Origin: Methylobacillus methanolivorans
Lineage (GTDB): Bacteria > Pseudomonadota > Gammaproteobacteria > Burkholderiales > Methylophilaceae
Direction: 5' to 3'
Length of the DNA stretch: 64,000 bases
Assembly: GCF_020531845.1 (NCBI RefSeq)
Contig: NZ_JAJAVF010000001.1
Coordinates: 212,964 to 276,963 of the forward strand
This document shows positions 44,617-56,105 of the stretch, in pieces; within the stretch, counting starts at the first letter, position 1, and every line of letters starts with the position of its first letter. The position numbers and the translations under genes are program-made. The notes under the pieces were generated by a model. The model searched no databases and was not told the origin of the DNA. It saw only the letters and a program-made list of their open reading frames with translations.

Positions 44617-45450
44617 TTACCTCTTATTCGCAGGACGACGGCTGACGCGCATGTTATCCGTACGCTTGTTGCTACGTGTACGATAACCCTTGGTTGGCAG
44701 ACCCCATGGGCTGACAGGGTTCATACCAGCAGCAGTCTTACCTTCACCACCACCGTGCGGGTGATCTACCGGGTTCATGACCACACCGCGAACGGTAGGA
44801 CGAACACCACGCCAGCGCACCGCACCAGCTTTACCGATAGAGCGCAGGGAGTGCTCTTCATTACCAACTTCACCAATGGTTGCCTTGCAATCAACGTGCA
44901 CACGGCGAACTTCACCAGAGCGCAAACGCAACTGAGCATAGCTACCTTCACGAGCAAGCAACTGCACTGAAGTACCGGCAGAACGCGCAATTTGCGCACC
45001 CTTGCCAGGTTGCAACTCGATGCAATGGATCGTGCTACCGACAGGAATATTGCGCAAAGGCAATGCATTACCTGCACGGATAGGAGCATCGGAACCACTC
45101 ACCAACTGCGCGCCAGCGGAAACACCGCGCGGAGCAATGATGTAACGACGCTCACCATCGGCATACACCAACAATGCCAAATGCGCACTGCGGTTTGGAT
45201 CATATTCCAAACGCTCAACCTTAGCTGTGATGCCGTCCTTGTTACGACGGAAGTCAACAATACGATAGTGCTGCTTGTGACCACCACCTTGATGACGCGT
45301 GGTGATATGGCCGTTATTGTTACGGCCAGCTTTTTTGCTCTGCTTCTCCAGCAGGGGCGCATAGGGCTTACCCTTGTGCAGCTCAGGTGTCACCACCTTC
45401 ACTACGGCGCGCCGGCCTGGGGAAGTAGGCTTGACTTTAATCAGTGCCAT
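44617..45450 (-). CDS. rplB: 50S ribosomal protein L2
   Basis: A 277-residue protein near the peptidyl transferase centre; the conserved H-P-H-G-G-G-E-G loop with its functional His is intact. Confidence 0.98.
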   Translation of the reverse strand: MALIKVKPTSPGRRAVVKVVTPELHKGKPYAPLLEKQSKKAGRNNNGHITTRHQGGGHKQHYRIVDFRRNKDGITAKVERLEYDPNRSAHLALLVYADGERRYIIAPRGVSAGAQLVSGSDAPIRAGNALPLRNIPVGSTIHCIELQPGKGAQIARSAGTSVQLLAREGSYAQLRLRSGEVRRVHVDCKATIGEVGNEEHSLRSIGKAGAVRWRGVRPTVRGVVMNPVDHPHGGGEGKTAAGMNPVSPWGLPTKGYRTRSNKRTDNMRVSRRPANKR

Positions 45451-45458
45451 GATTTCTC

Positions 45459-45767
45459 CTATTCGCCCGCTGCGAAGTTAATTTCTTGACCTGGCTTCAG
45501 GCTCACATAAGCCTTTTTCCAGTCCTTGCGGCGACCAAATGTACGGCCAGCACGCTTCACCTTACCGCCCACATTGACAACTGTCACAGCATCAACTTCC
45601 ACTTTGAACACCAACTCAACAGCAGCTTTAATTTCTGGCTTGGTTGCATCAGTGCGTACACGGAAGGCAATTTGCTGATGCTTATCAGCAATACGGGTAG
45701 CTTTTTCTGTAATTTGTGGTGCAAGAATGACTTGCAACAAACGTTCTTGAGTACTCAACGCGCTCAT
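45459..45767 (-). CDS. rplW: 50S ribosomal protein L23
   Basis: A 102-residue exit-tunnel protein that docks trigger factor and SRP. Its start overlaps the rplD stop by four bases. Confidence 0.97.
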   Translation of the reverse strand: MSALSTQERLLQVILAPQITEKATRIADKHQQIAFRVRTDATKPEIKAAVELVFKVEVDAVTVVNVGGKVKRAGRTFGRRKDWKKAYVSLKPGQEINFAAGE

Positions 45768-46390
45768 GCCAGGATCTCCTCAAGCTTCTTAACAGCGCCT
45801 GCAGTCGCCAGCACTTGCGGGAAGCGCACCAAACTAACAGGATCAACATATTGCGCTTCGAGAACCAGAACGTGAGGCAAGTTACGAGCAGACAGATACA
45901 AGTTTTCATCAAACTTATCCACCAATACCAACAAGCCTTCGTTGTAACCAAGACCCTTGATCTTCTCGAGCAACTGTTTGGTTTTAGGGGTATCGACAGC
46001 AAACTCTTCAACTGCGCTCAGGCGATCTTGACGCACCAGCTCAGACAGGATCGAACGCACACCGGCACGGTAGGCCTTACGGTTGATCTTGTGGCTGAAG
46101 TTTTCGTCAGGAGTATTCGGGAATGCACGACCACCTCCACGCCAAATGGTGCTGGAGCTCATACCAGAACGAGCACGACCTGTACCCTTCTGATTCCATG
46201 GCTTCTTGGTGGTATGACTAACTTCCGCACGTGTCAATTGAGCACGAGTTGCAGTACGTGCATTGGCCTGATAGGCAACAACGACCTGATGCACCAACGC
46301 CTCATTGAATTCACGACCAAAAGTCGTTTCAGAAACAGCCAATCCAGCTTTAGCTGGCTTGCCATTCTTATCGATTAATTTGATTTCCAT
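45764..46390 (-). CDS. rplD: 50S ribosomal protein L4
   Basis: A 208-residue protein with the long exit-tunnel loop around [13 protein letters not shown]. In E. coli it autoregulates the S10 operon; the leader hairpins upstream of rplC here could be related. Overlaps the rplC stop by one base. Confidence 0.97.
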   Translation of the reverse strand: MEIKLIDKNGKPAKAGLAVSETTFGREFNEALVHQVVVAYQANARTATRAQLTRAEVSHTTKKPWNQKGTGRARSGMSSSTIWRGGGRAFPNTPDENFSHKINRKAYRAGVRSILSELVRQDRLSAVEEFAVDTPKTKQLLEKIKGLGYNEGLLVLVDKFDENLYLSARNLPHVLVLEAQYVDPVSLVRFPQVLATAGAVKKLEEILA

Positions 46391-47034
46391 TATGCCTTCA
46401 CCTTCACACTAGGGCGCACGACAACATCGCCGCCTTTAGAGCCAGGAACCGCACCCTTGATCAACAACAGGTTACGCTCAGCATCTACACGCACAATCTC
46501 AAGATTCTGCACAGTAGTCTTCGCGGCACCCAAATGACCAGGCATACGCTTACCAGGGAAAACACGACCAGGATCCTGCGCCATACCAATAGAACCAGGC
46601 ACATTGTGGGATCTGGAGTTACCGTGGGAAGCACGGTTGGAACTGAAGTTGTGACGCTTGATAGCACCAGCAAAGCCCTTACCCAAAGAAGTACCAGTTA
46701 CATCAACCAACTGGCCTGCCTGGAAAAGCTCAACAGTGATCTGACCACCTACAGTGTAGTTAGCCAACACATCATCAGATACGGGAAATTCCTTGATACC
46801 AGCACCAGCAGAAACGCCAGCCTTGGCATAATGACCGGTCAATGCCTTACCAATGCGGCTGGCACGACGCTCACCGTAAGCAACCTGAAGGCCAGTATAG
46901 CCGTCGCTTGCAGCAGTCTTGATCTGTGTCACACGGTTAGGTACGACTTCCAGCACTGTTACCGGAACGCTTTCGCCTTCTTCGGTAAAAATGCGGGTCA
47001 TGCCCACCTTGCGACCAATAAGCCCTAAGCTCAT
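46390..47034 (-). CDS. rplC: 50S ribosomal protein L3
   Basis: A 214-residue protein, [16 protein letters not shown], with the [10 protein letters not shown] methylatable-Gln region near residue 150 ([10 protein letters not shown]). An unusual 97-bp spacer separates it from rpsJ. Confidence 0.97.
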   Translation of the reverse strand: MSLGLIGRKVGMTRIFTEEGESVPVTVLEVVPNRVTQIKTAASDGYTGLQVAYGERRASRIGKALTGHYAKAGVSAGAGIKEFPVSDDVLANYTVGGQITVELFQAGQLVDVTGTSLGKGFAGAIKRHNFSSNRASHGNSRSHNVPGSIGMAQDPGRVFPGKRMPGHLGAAKTTVQNLEIVRVDAERNLLLIKGAVPGSKGGDVVVRPSVKVKA

Positions 47035-47076
47035 GATCGATTCCTTATAATAATTAAAAAGGCCGATTACAATTGA

Positions 47077-47115
47077 CCGACCCGGTACGCGAAAGGGTCG
47101 GATTATATCCGACCC
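47077..47115 (-). promoter_or_regulatory. Mutually exclusive hairpins between rpsJ and rplC
   Basis: The segment has CCGACCC (47077-47083), GGGTCGG (47095-47101) and again CCGACCC within TCCGACCC (47108-47115). On the minus-strand RNA, GGGTCGGA can pair with TCCGACCC (8 bp, 5-nt loop) or the middle copy can pair with the distal one (7 bp, 11-nt loop), but not both. A TTTTT run follows at 47056-47060. This is an attenuator-like layout. Confidence 0.5.
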
Positions 47116-47131
47116 ACTTCAAAAACACAAG

Positions 47132-47440
47132 TTACAGCTTAATTTCCACATCAACGCCCGCTGGCAGGTCCAGCTTCATCAATGCATCAACTGTCTTGTC
47201 TGTAGGATCAACAATATCCATCAAACGCTGATGAGTACGAATTTCGAACTGATCACGGGATGTCTTGTTAACGTGAGGGGAACGCAGAATGTCAAAGCGC
47301 TCAATACGAGTTGGCAAAGGCACAGGACCTTTAACCACTGCACCAGTACGCTTAGCCGTTTCAACAATCTCAAGCGCTGATTGATCAATCAAACGATAGT
47401 CAAATGCCTTAAGACGGATACGGATTTTTTGAGCTGCCAT
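47132..47440 (-). CDS. rpsJ: 30S ribosomal protein S10 / NusE
   Basis: A 102-residue protein serving in the ribosome head and, as NusE, in transcription antitermination with NusB and NusG. Starts [14 protein letters not shown]. Preceded by the tuf terminator, so a promoter must lie within the 80-bp gap or read-through occurs. Confidence 0.98.
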   Translation of the reverse strand: MAAQKIRIRLKAFDYRLIDQSALEIVETAKRTGAVVKGPVPLPTRIERFDILRSPHVNKTSRDQFEIRTHQRLMDIVDPTDKTVDALMKLDLPAGVDVEIKL

Positions 47441-47475
47441 GTTATTTCCTTAAAGAGCGATATTTCCAAAGAGCG

Positions 47476-47505
47476 AAAAAGCCGTAAGCATTTAAGCTTA
47501 CGGCT
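47476..47505 (-). terminator. Intrinsic terminator after tuf
   Basis: AGCCGTAAGC, loop ATTTAA, GCTTACGGCT form a perfect 10-bp stem, followed on the minus strand by TTTTT (47476-47480). It marks the end of the str operon 16 bp after tuf. Confidence 0.88.
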
Positions 47506-47520
47506 CAACCGAATAACGTA

Positions 47521-48711
47521 TTACTCTACGATTTTAGCCACAACGCCGGCACCGACGGTACGACCACCTTCACGAATCGCGAAGCGCAGACCTTCTTCCA
47601 TCGCGATTGGCGCGATCAGGGCAACAGTGATGGAGACGTTGTCGCCTGGCATCACCATTTCGGTACCTGCTGGCAGTTCTACTGCACCAGTAACGTCAGT
47701 GGTACGGAAGTAGAATTGTGGACGGTAGCCGTTGAAGAATGGTGTGTGACGACCACCTTCATCTTTGCCCAATACGTAGATTTCTGCAGTGAACTTGGTG
47801 TGTGGCTTGATGGAGCCAGACTTGGACAATACTTGACCACGCTCAACGTCTTCACGCTTGGTACCACGCAGCAGTACGCCGACGTTGTCACCAGCTTGAC
47901 CTTGATCCAGCAGCTTGCGGAACATTTCAACGCCTGTACAAGTTGTCTTTTGTGTTGCCTTGATACCAACGATTTCGATTTCGTCACCAACTTTAACAAT
48001 ACCGCGCTCGATACGACCAGTTACCACGGTACCACGACCGGAGATGGAGAATACGTCTTCAACTGGCATCAGGAAGGTGCCGTCAACAGCACGCTCTGGT
48101 GTTGGGATGTAGCTGTCAAGTGCTTCAGCCAGACGGAAGATAGCAGGTTCACCGATATCGGATTGATCGCCTTCCAGCGCAAGCTTAGCGGAACCCTTAA
48201 CGATAGGAGTGTCATCGCCTGGGAAGTCGTACTTGGAGAGAAGCTCACGCACTTCCATTTCTACGAGTTCAAGCAGTTCTGCGTCGTCTACCATGTCAGC
48301 CTTGTTCAGGAAGACGATGATGTAAGGTACGCCAACTTGGCGTGCCAGCAGGATGTGTTCACGGGTTTGTGGCATTGGGCCGTCAGCAGCAGACACAACC
48401 AGGATCGCGCCGTCCATCTGCGCAGCACCAGTAATCATGTTCTTAACGTAGTCAGCATGGCCTGGGCAGTCAACGTGTGCGTAGTGACGAGTTTCTGTTT
48501 CGTATTCTACGTGCGAGGTGTTGATGGTAATGCCACGTGCCTTTTCTTCTGGCGCGTTGTCGATCTGGGAGTAGTCTTTGGCTTCACCACCAAATTTCTT
48601 GGTCAATACAGTGGTGATCGCTGCCGTCAATGTTGTCTTACCATGGTCAACGTGACCAATCGTGCCTACGTTGACGTGCGGCTTCGTCCGCTCAAATTTA
48701 CCTTTTGCCAT
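47521..48711 (-). CDS. tuf: Elongation factor Tu (copy 1)
   Basis: A 396-residue GTPase delivering aminoacyl-t[11 protein letters not shown] (from residue 19), D-C-P-G-H-A-D-Y and N-K-A-D-M are present. The last 115 bases are identical to those of a second tuf gene entering the window at 63886, the usual sign of concerted evolution. Last gene of the rpsL-rpsG-fusA-tuf (str) operon. Confidence 0.98.
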   Translation of the reverse strand: MAKGKFERTKPHVNVGTIGHVDHGKTTLTAAITTVLTKKFGGEAKDYSQIDNAPEEKARGITINTSHVEYETETRHYAHVDCPGHADYVKNMITGAAQMDGAILVVSAADGPMPQTREHILLARQVGVPYIIVFLNKADMVDDAELLELVEMEVRELLSKYDFPGDDTPIVKGSAKLALEGDQSDIGEPAIFRLAEALDSYIPTPERAVDGTFLMPVEDVFSISGRGTVVTGRIERGIVKVGDEIEIVGIKATQKTTCTGVEMFRKLLDQGQAGDNVGVLLRGTKREDVERGQVLSKSGSIKPHTKFTAEIYVLGKDEGGRHTPFFNGYRPQFYFRTTDVTGAVELPAGTEMVMPGDNVSITVALIAPIAMEEGLRFAIREGGRTVGAGVVAKIVE

Positions 48712-48758
48712 TTCCGTTTCCTTTAATTATCTATTCTATTTGCTTAGATATTATTCAA

Positions 48759-50852
48759 TTACTTCTTGTTAATAATGGCTTCTGCCACGTTTCTTGGAGC
48801 TTCAGAGTAGTGCTTGAACTCCATACTGTAGGTCGCACGACCTTGCGTCAAGGAACGCACTGTTGTGGCATAACCAAACATTTCAGACAAAGGCACTTCT
48901 GCGCGGATAGCCTTGCCACCGCCTGCCAGATCATCCATCCCCTGGATCACACCGCGACGGGAAGACAAGTCACCCATCACATCACCCATGTAGTCTTCAG
49001 GCGTTTCCACCTCAACCGACATGATAGGCTCCAGCAGGATTGGATCCGCCTTGCGCATACCATCCTTAAACGCCATGGAAGCCGCCATCTTAAAGGCGTT
49101 CTCGTTGGAGTCAACATCATGGTACGAACCGTCGAACAGGGTGACCTTGACATCCACAACCGGGAAGCCAGCCAGGATACCTGCGGGAATTGTTTCCTTC
49201 AGACCCTTGTCAACCGCAGGAATGAATTCACGAGGCACGGTACCACCTTTAATCGCATCAACGAACTCGTAACCCTTACCAGCTTCATTAGGCTCCATCT
49301 TGATCCATACGTGACCGTATTGACCCTTACCCCCGGACTGCTTGACGAACTTGCCTTCGACTTCAACAGACTTCTTGATCGCTTCACGATAAGCCACTTG
49401 AGGAGCGCCCACATTGGCTTCCACGTTAAATTCACGCTTCATGCGGTCAACGAGAATTTCCAAGTGCAACTCACCCATACCAGAAATAATGGTCTGGTTG
49501 GTTTCTTCATCGGTACGCACGCGGAAAGAAGGATCTTCCTGAGCAAGACGACCCAGCGCCAAGCCCATTTTTTCCTGGTCACTCTTGGTCTTAGGCTCAA
49601 CAGCCACGTGAATCACAGGCTCAGGGAATACCATGCGCTCAAGAATGATAGGATGATCCAGCGAACACAGAGTCTCACCAGTCGTCACATCTTTCAGGCC
49701 GATACAAGCAGCGATATCGCCAGCACGAATCTCTTCAATTTCATTACGGTCATTCGCGCTCATCTGCACGATACGACCAATACGTTCTTTACGACCACTG
49801 GTGGAGTTATAAACTGTCTCACCCTTGGTCAAAACACCAGAGTAAACGCGCACGAATGTCAATTGACCAACGAATGGATCACTCATCAACTTAAATGCCA
49901 ATGCAGAGAAATGCTCTTTATCATCAGCCTTACGAGTTAATGGCTCACCGGTTTCGCTTTCACCAGCCACATCAGGAATATCAACAGGTGCAGGCAAGAA
50001 GTCCAGAACAGCATCCAGCATACGCTGCACGCCCTTATTCTTGAACGCAGAACCGCACAACATAGGCTGAATTTCAGTGGCAATGGTACGCTGACGCAGA
50101 CCAGCAATGATGTCCGCCTCGGACAATTCGCCGTTTTCCAGATACCTGTTCATCAGCTCTTCAGAAGCTTCAGCAGCGGATTCGATCATCTTCTCGCGCC
50201 ATTCATTGGCAGTATCGACGAGATCGGCAGGAATATCCTTGTACTCGAACTTCATACCCTGAGAAGCATCATCCCAGAAGATCGCCTTCATCTTGATAAG
50301 GTCAACCACGCCAGCGAAAGTATCTTCAGCACCGATAGGGATCACCACAGGCACAGGATTGGCCTTGAGGCGCAGCTTCATCTGCTCGACAACCTTGAAG
50401 AAGTTGGCACCAGTACGGTCCATCTTGTTCACAAAGGCCAGACGAGGCACCTTGTGCTTGTTGGCCTGACGCCAAACAGTCTCGGACTGAGGCTGCACAC
50501 CACCCACCGCACAGTACACCATGCAGGCGCCATCCAGCACACGCATGGAACGCTCAACTTCAATCGTAAAGTCTACGTGCCCAGGGGTATCAATAATGTT
50601 GATGCGATGCTCAGGACGGGACAAATCCATGCCCTTCCAGAAACAGGTCACAGCAGAAGAAGTAATCGTGATACCACGCTCTTGCTCCTGCTCCATCCAG
50701 TCAGTCGTCGCAGCGCCATCATGCACTTCACCCAGCTTATGAGTCACCCCGGTATAAAACAGGATACGCTCAGAAGTCGTAGTTTTACCAGCATCAATAT
50801 GCGCACTGATACCGATATTGCGATAGCGTTCAATAGGGGTTTTGCGAGCCAC
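48759..50852 (-). CDS. fusA: Elongation factor G
   Basis: A 697-residue translocation GTPase with [21 protein letters not shown] and the domain IV/V region. The start is GTG at 50852 with AGG upstream. Complete. Confidence 0.98.
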   Translation of the reverse strand: MARKTPIERYRNIGISAHIDAGKTTTSERILFYTGVTHKLGEVHDGAATTDWMEQEQERGITITSSAVTCFWKGMDLSRPEHRINIIDTPGHVDFTIEVERSMRVLDGACMVYCAVGGVQPQSETVWRQANKHKVPRLAFVNKMDRTGANFFKVVEQMKLRLKANPVPVVIPIGAEDTFAGVVDLIKMKAIFWDDASQGMKFEYKDIPADLVDTANEWREKMIESAAEASEELMNRYLENGELSEADIIAGLRQRTIATEIQPMLCGSAFKNKGVQRMLDAVLDFLPAPVDIPDVAGESETGEPLTRKADDKEHFSALAFKLMSDPFVGQLTFVRVYSGVLTKGETVYNSTSGRKERIGRIVQMSANDRNEIEEIRAGDIAACIGLKDVTTGETLCSLDHPIILERMVFPEPVIHVAVEPKTKSDQEKMGLALGRLAQEDPSFRVRTDEETNQTIISGMGELHLEILVDRMKREFNVEANVGAPQVAYREAIKKSVEVEGKFVKQSGGKGQYGHVWIKMEPNEAGKGYEFVDAIKGGTVPREFIPAVDKGLKETIPAGILAGFPVVDVKVTLFDGSYHDVDSNENAFKMAASMAFKDGMRKADPILLEPIMSVEVETPEDYMGDVMGDLSSRRGVIQGMDDLAGGGKAIRAEVPLSEMFGYATTVRSLTQGRATYSMEFKHYSEAPRNVAEAIINKK

Positions 50853-50883
50853 AGTAATTACCTAACTTAAAATTTGTCTGAGT

Positions 50884-51354
50884 TTAGAAACGGAAATGCG
50901 AGAATGCCTTATTGGCTTCTGCCATACGGTGAACTTCTTCACGCTTCTTGATAGCAGCACCACGACCTTCAGAGGCTTCGAGCAACTCCGCAGCCAAGCG
51001 CAAGCCCATGGACTTCTCACCACGCTTACGAGCCGCATCACGCAACCAGCGCATTGCCAGCGCATTGCGACGAGCCGGACGAACTTCAACAGGCACTTGG
51101 TAGTTAGCACCACCAACACGACGGCTTTTCACTTCCACAACTGGACGCAAATTGCCGATAGCCAGAGTAAATACCTCCAGCGCTTCCTTGCCGCTCTTTT
51201 GTGTGATTTGATCAAATGCGCCGTACAGGATACGCTCTGCAACCGACTTCTTGCCACCGGTCATCAGCACATTAACGAACTTTGAAACTTCCTGACTACC
51301 GAACTTAGGATCAGGCAGGATGTTACGCTTGGGAACTTCTCTACGTCTTGGCAT
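50884..51354 (-). CDS. rpsG: 30S ribosomal protein S7
   Basis: A 156-residue head assembly protein, [10 protein letters not shown], between rpsL and fusA. S7 is the translational repressor of the str operon in E. coli. Confidence 0.98.
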   Translation of the reverse strand: MPRRREVPKRNILPDPKFGSQEVSKFVNVLMTGGKKSVAERILYGAFDQITQKSGKEALEVFTLAIGNLRPVVEVKSRRVGGANYQVPVEVRPARRNALAMRWLRDAARKRGEKSMGLRLAAELLEASEGRGAAIKKREEVHRMAEANKAFSHFRF

Positions 51355-51390
51355 GGATTTCTCGATTCCTTAAACTTTTGGCCGCTGTAA

Positions 51391-51768
51391 TTAAGCAGCC
51401 TTAGGGCGCTTAGCACCATACTTGGAGCGGGATTGCTTACGGTCTTTAACACCAGCAGTATCCAGACTACCGCGCACCATGTGATAACGCACACCTGGCA
51501 AGTCCTTTACACGACCACCGCGCAACAGCACAACAGAGTGCTCCTGCAAGTTGTGGCCTTCACCGCCGATATAGCTAATTACTTCATAGCCATTGGTCAG
51601 GCGCACTTTGGCAACCTTACGCAAAGCGGAGTTAGGTTTCTTAGGGGTTGTGGTGTAAACACGAGTACATACACCACGCTTTTGTGGGCAGCTCTCAAGT
51701 GCTGGCACCTTGCTCTTGGCAACTACTTTTTGGCGCGGCTTGCGCACTAATTGATTGATGGTTGGCAT
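51391..51768 (-). CDS. rpsL: 30S ribosomal protein S12
   Basis: A 125-residue decoding-centre protein. Lys43 in T-P-K-K-P-N-S-A and Lys88 in the [12 protein letters not shown] region are wild type, so no streptomycin-resistance substitution is seen. First gene of the str operon. Confidence 0.98.
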   Translation of the reverse strand: MPTINQLVRKPRQKVVAKSKVPALESCPQKRGVCTRVYTTTPKKPNSALRKVAKVRLTNGYEVISYIGGEGHNLQEHSVVLLRGGRVKDLPGVRYHMVRGSLDTAGVKDRKQSRSKYGAKRPKAA

Positions 51769-51795
51769 AACCTTTAGCCTTTATATTTTAACCGC

Positions 51796-51827
51796 TAAAA
51801 ATTACGGGATGGCGAAACGCCATCCCG
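51796..51827 (-). terminator. Intrinsic terminator between rpoC and rpsL
   Basis: CGGGATGGCG, loop AAA, CGCCATCCCG form a perfect 10-bp stem (51805-51827). On the minus strand TAATTTTTAGC follows. It separates the rpoBC message from the str operon. Confidence 0.85.
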
Positions 51828-51863
51828 GAAAACTTAGCATTTTATTTAGCGTTCAATGTGTTG

Positions 51864-54800
51864 TCAAGCAACCTCAGGATTTCCAGAGGTTTCTTCGACT
51901 TGCACATCTCCTGCATCTTCAATGATGGCAGGCGCTGAATCTACACCTGCAACATTACGTTTACGTGTTTCATGATAGGCAAGACCGGTTCCAGCAGGAA
52001 TCAATCGACCCACAATAACGTTCTCTTTCAGACCACGCAACTCGTCGCGCTTGCCCAGGATCGCAGCTTCGGTAAGCACACGCGTTGTTTCCTGGAACGA
52101 CGCAGCAGAGATGAAAGAATCTGTAGACAGAGAAGCCTTGGTAATACCCAGCAATACATACTCAAAGCTCGCTGGACGGCCATCCGCTGCCAATACACGT
52201 TCATTTTCAGTCAACACGTCCGCACGCTCAACCTGCTCACCCAAGATGAAGCTGGTATCACCAGCATCGGTAATCCGTACACGACGCAGCATCTGACGAA
52301 CAATCACTTCAATGTGCTTGTCGTTGATCTTCACGCCTTGCAGACGGTAAACGTCTTGTACTTCATCAATGATGTAGCGAGCCAATGCTTCGCGACCTTG
52401 CAAACGCAGAATATCTTGTGGATCTGCTGGGCCGTCGACAATACTCTCACCCTTGGTCACCACTTGACCATCATGCGCGGTCACGTGCTTATCCTTAGGA
52501 ATCAGGAACTCATTGGAAACGCCGTCAAGGTCGGTAATCACCAGACGCTGCTTACCCTTGGTATCCTTACCGAAGGAAATCGTACCTGTCACCTCTGCCA
52601 GCAAGCCAGCATCCTTAGGTGAACGTGCCTCAAACAGCTCAGCCACACGTGGCAGACCACCGGTAATGTCACGGGTCTTGGAAGACTCTTGCGGAATACG
52701 CGCCAGCACTTCACCCACACCCACTTCCTGACCGTCTTTCACGGTAATGATACAACCAAGCTGGAAGGTCACGCTGACAGGTGCTTCACCACCGGCAACC
52801 TTGACTTCGACGCCATTAGCATCGAGCAATTTCACTTGTGGACGCAAGCCCTTGGATTGACCAGCACGTTGCTTAGGATCAATTACCACCAGGGAGGACA
52901 AGCCAGTGACTTCGTCCACCTGCTTGGCAACAGTGACACCTTCTTCCACGTTCTCAAACTTCACGCGACCTGCGTACTCGGTAATAATCGGGCGAGTATG
53001 CGGATCCCAGGTAGCCAGAGCCTGACCAGCCTTGACTTGCTTGCCATCAGTAATCTGCAAGGTAGCACCGTAAGGCACCTTGTGACGCTCACGCTCACGA
53101 CCATTTTCATCCTGAATGATGGCTTCACCGTTACGGGAAATCACCACTTGCTCGTTACGCGCATTAGTCACATAACGCATGGTCGATGTGAAATGCACAA
53201 TACCGTTGGACTTGCTTTCCACTTGGCTAACAGAGGCTGCACGCGATACCGCACCACCGATGTGGAACGTACGCATGGTCAGCTGTGTACCAGGCTCACC
53301 GATGGACTGTGCCGCGATCACGCCAACAGCTTCACCCATGTTGATGAGCTTGCCGCGACCCAAGTCACGACCATAGCACTTGGCACAAATACCATAACGA
53401 GTATCGCAAGTCAGCGCAGTACGCACCTTGACTTCATCAATGCCCAAAGCATCAATTTGCTCAACTTCATCTTCGGTCAACAAGGTACCAGCCGGATACA
53501 CCACATCCTGTGTTTCAGGATGGAGCACATCCAACGCAGCGACACGACCCAAGATACGATCGTGCAAAGGCTCAACCACTTCACCACCCTTGACCAGCGC
53601 CTTGGTGTACAGGCCTTCTGTCGTGCCGCAATCATGTTCGGTCACCACCAAATCCTGCGTGACGTCTACCAGACGACGAGTCAGGTAACCGGAGTTAGCG
53701 GTCTTCAAGGCGGTATCTGCCAGACCCTTACGTGCACCGTGTGTTGAAATAAAGTATTGCAACACGTTCAGACCATCACGGAAGTTCGCGGTAATCGGAG
53801 TTTCAATGATAGAACCATCCGGCTTAGCCATCAGGCCGCGCATACCAGCCAACTGACGCACCTGAGCCGCGGAACCTCGCGCACCAGAGTCAGCCATCAT
53901 GTAAATCGCATTGAAGGATTCCTGCTTGATATCCTTGCCATCGGCATCCTTGGCGATGGCGCCATCGGCATCCAGCACTGTTTCTTCACGCAGTTGCTTC
54001 ATCATCGCATCAGCAACCTTGTCACCGGCACGACCCCAGATATCAACCACCTTGTTGTAACGCTCACCCTGAGTCACCAGACCAGAAACGTATTGGTCTT
54101 CGATTTCCTTGACTTCAGCCTCGGCAGAAGCGATCAATTGCTCCTTCTCCGGTGGTACCAACATATCGTTAATACTGATGGAGATACCAGCGCGTGTCGC
54201 ATAGGTATAACCGGTGTACATCAACTTGTCGGCAAAAATCACAGTCTCGCGAATGCCAACGCGGCGGAAGCTCGCATTGATCAGACGAGATATCTCCTTC
54301 TTCTTGAGCGCCTTGTCGATCACACTAAATGGCAGGCCAGCTGGCAAGATTTCTGACAGCAATGCACGACCAACAGTCGTTTCATAACGCGTAATCTTTT
54401 CACGCTTCTGGCCATCCAGTTCAACATCGAACTCACGCAGACGGACAGTAATACGTGCATGCAGATCAATCAGGCGATTGTCATAGGCACGTTGCACTTC
54501 GGCAATATTGGCGAAACGCATGCCTTCACCGCGAGCAGCCTTCTTCTCACGTGTCATGTAGTACAGACCCAAGACGATATCCTGGGAAGGCACAATAATT
54601 GGCTCACCGTTAGCTGGAGACAATACGTTATTGGAGGCCAGCATCAAGGTGCGGGCTTCCATTTGTGCTTCTAGGCTCAATGGTACGTGTACCGCCATCT
54701 GGTCACCGTCAAAGTCGGCGTTAAACGCAGCACACACCAACGGGTGCAGTTGGATCGCCTTGCCTTCAACCAGTGTCGGCTCAAATGCCTGAATACCCAG

Positions 54801-56093
54801 ACGGTGCAAAGTAGGTGCACGGTTGAGCAATACTGGATGCTCGCGAATCACGTCTTCCAGGATATCCCAGACTTCTGGACCTTCCTCTTCAACTTTTTTC
54901 TTGGCAGCCTTGATTGTCGTAGCCAGGCCCAATACTTCAAGCTTATGGAAAATGAAAGGCTTGAACAGTTCCAGTGCCATCTTCTTTGGCAAACCGCACT
55001 GATGCAGCTTGAGTTGAGGACCCACCACGATCACAGAACGACCGGAGTAATCCACACGCTTACCCAACAGGTTCTGACGGAAACGACCGCCCTTACCCTT
55101 GATCATGTCAGCCAGGGACTTGAGAGGACGCTTGTTAGCGCCCGTCATGACCTTGCCGCGACGACCATTGTCCAACAACGAGTCAACCGCTTCCTGCAAC
55201 ATACGCTTTTCGTTGCGTACGATGATTTCAGGAGCCTTCAGCTCTAGCAAGCGCTTCAAGCGGTTGTTACGGTTGATTACGCGACGATACAAATCGTTCA
55301 AGTCGGAAGTCGCAAAACGACCACCATCCAATGGTACCAATGGACGCAACTCTGGAGGCAATACTGGCAATACTTCTAGGATCATCCACTCTGGCTTGAT
55401 ACCAGACTTCTGGAATGCTTCCAGTACCTTCAGACGCTTGGCGATTTTCTTGATCTTGGCTTCGGAACCAGTTTCACCGAGTTCACGACGCAGCTTCTCG
55501 ATTTCAGTGTGCACATCCATCGTGCGCAACAATTCGCGCACCGCTTCTGCACCCATGACCGCATTGAATTCGTCGCCGTATTCTTCAACCTTGGCCAGAT
55601 AATCATCTTCAGTCAACAGCTGACCGCGAGTCAGTGGCGTCATACCTGGATCAATGACGATATATGCTTCAAAGTACAGCACGCGCTCGATATCACGCAA
55701 GGCGATATCCAGCACCATACCCAAGCGGCTCGGCAAGGACTTTAGGAACCAGATATGAGCAACCGGGCTGGCCAACTCGATGTGGGCCATACGCTCGCGA
55801 CGCACCTTGGACAAGGTCACTTCAACGCCGCACTTTTCACAGATCACGCCACGATGCTTGAGGCGCTTGTACTTGCCGCACAAGCATTCGTAATCTTTGA
55901 TCGGGCCAAAAATCTTGGCGCAGAACAAGCCGTCACGCTCTGGCTTGAAGGTACGATAGTTAATGGTCTCAGGCTTCTTGACCTCACCGTAAGACCAGGA
56001 GCGAATCTTTTCAGGAGAAGCCAACGCGATCTTGATCGCATCAAACTCTTCTTCCTGAGTGACCTGCTTGAATAAATCTAATAGAGCTTTCAC
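51864..56093 (-). CDS. rpoC: RNA polymerase beta' subunit
   Basis: A 1409-residue catalytic subunit. The N-terminal zinc ribbon C-L-C-G-K-Y ... C-E-K-C-G, the catalytic [12 protein letters not shown] and the second zinc site with [12 protein letters not shown] are intact. The start is GTG at 56093, 12 bp after rpoB. Confidence 0.99.
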   Translation of the reverse strand: MKALLDLFKQVTQEEEFDAIKIALASPEKIRSWSYGEVKKPETINYRTFKPERDGLFCAKIFGPIKDYECLCGKYKRLKHRGVICEKCGVEVTLSKVRRERMAHIELASPVAHIWFLKSLPSRLGMVLDIALRDIERVLYFEAYIVIDPGMTPLTRGQLLTEDDYLAKVEEYGDEFNAVMGAEAVRELLRTMDVHTEIEKLRRELGETGSEAKIKKIAKRLKVLEAFQKSGIKPEWMILEVLPVLPPELRPLVPLDGGRFATSDLNDLYRRVINRNNRLKRLLELKAPEIIVRNEKRMLQEAVDSLLDNGRRGKVMTGANKRPLKSLADMIKGKGGRFRQNLLGKRVDYSGRSVIVVGPQLKLHQCGLPKKMALELFKPFIFHKLEVLGLATTIKAAKKKVEEEGPEVWDILEDVIREHPVLLNRAPTLHRLGIQAFEPTLVEGKAIQLHPLVCAAFNADFDGDQMAVHVPLSLEAQMEARTLMLASNNVLSPANGEPIIVPSQDIVLGLYYMTREKKAARGEGMRFANIAEVQRAYDNRLIDLHARITVRLREFDVELDGQKREKITRYETTVGRALLSEILPAGLPFSVIDKALKKKEISRLINASFRRVGIRETVIFADKLMYTGYTYATRAGISISINDMLVPPEKEQLIASAEAEVKEIEDQYVSGLVTQGERYNKVVDIWGRAGDKVADAMMKQLREETVLDADGAIAKDADGKDIKQESFNAIYMMADSGARGSAAQVRQLAGMRGLMAKPDGSIIETPITANFRDGLNVLQYFISTHGARKGLADTALKTANSGYLTRRLVDVTQDLVVTEHDCGTTEGLYTKALVKGGEVVEPLHDRILGRVAALDVLHPETQDVVYPAGTLLTEDEVEQIDALGIDEVKVRTALTCDTRYGICAKCYGRDLGRGKLINMGEAVGVIAAQSIGEPGTQLTMRTFHIGGAVSRAASVSQVESKSNGIVHFTSTMRYVTNARNEQVVISRNGEAIIQDENGRERERHKVPYGATLQITDGKQVKAGQALATWDPHTRPIITEYAGRVKFENVEEGVTVAKQVDEVTGLSSLVVIDPKQRAGQSKGLRPQVKLLDANGVEVKVAGGEAPVSVTFQLGCIITVKDGQEVGVGEVLARIPQESSKTRDITGGLPRVAELFEARSPKDAGLLAEVTGTISFGKDTKGKQRLVITDLDGVSNEFLIPKDKHVTAHDGQVVTKGESIVDGPADPQDILRLQGREALARYIIDEVQDVYRLQGVKINDKHIEVIVRQMLRRVRITDAGDTSFILGEQVERADVLTENERVLAADGRPASFEYVLLGITKASLSTDSFISAASFQETTRVLTEAAILGKRDELRGLKENVIVGRLIPAGTGLAYHETRKRNVAGVDSAPAIIEDAGDVQVEETSGNPEVA

Positions 56094-56105
56094 GCGCGTT
56101 TCTCC

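Noticed and set aside
52689..53747. 352-codon open frame antisense to rpoC, and similar long frames antisense to fusA, tuf and rpoB
   Set aside because: They mirror codon patterns of highly expressed genes and have no start signals or protein similarity that I can recognise.
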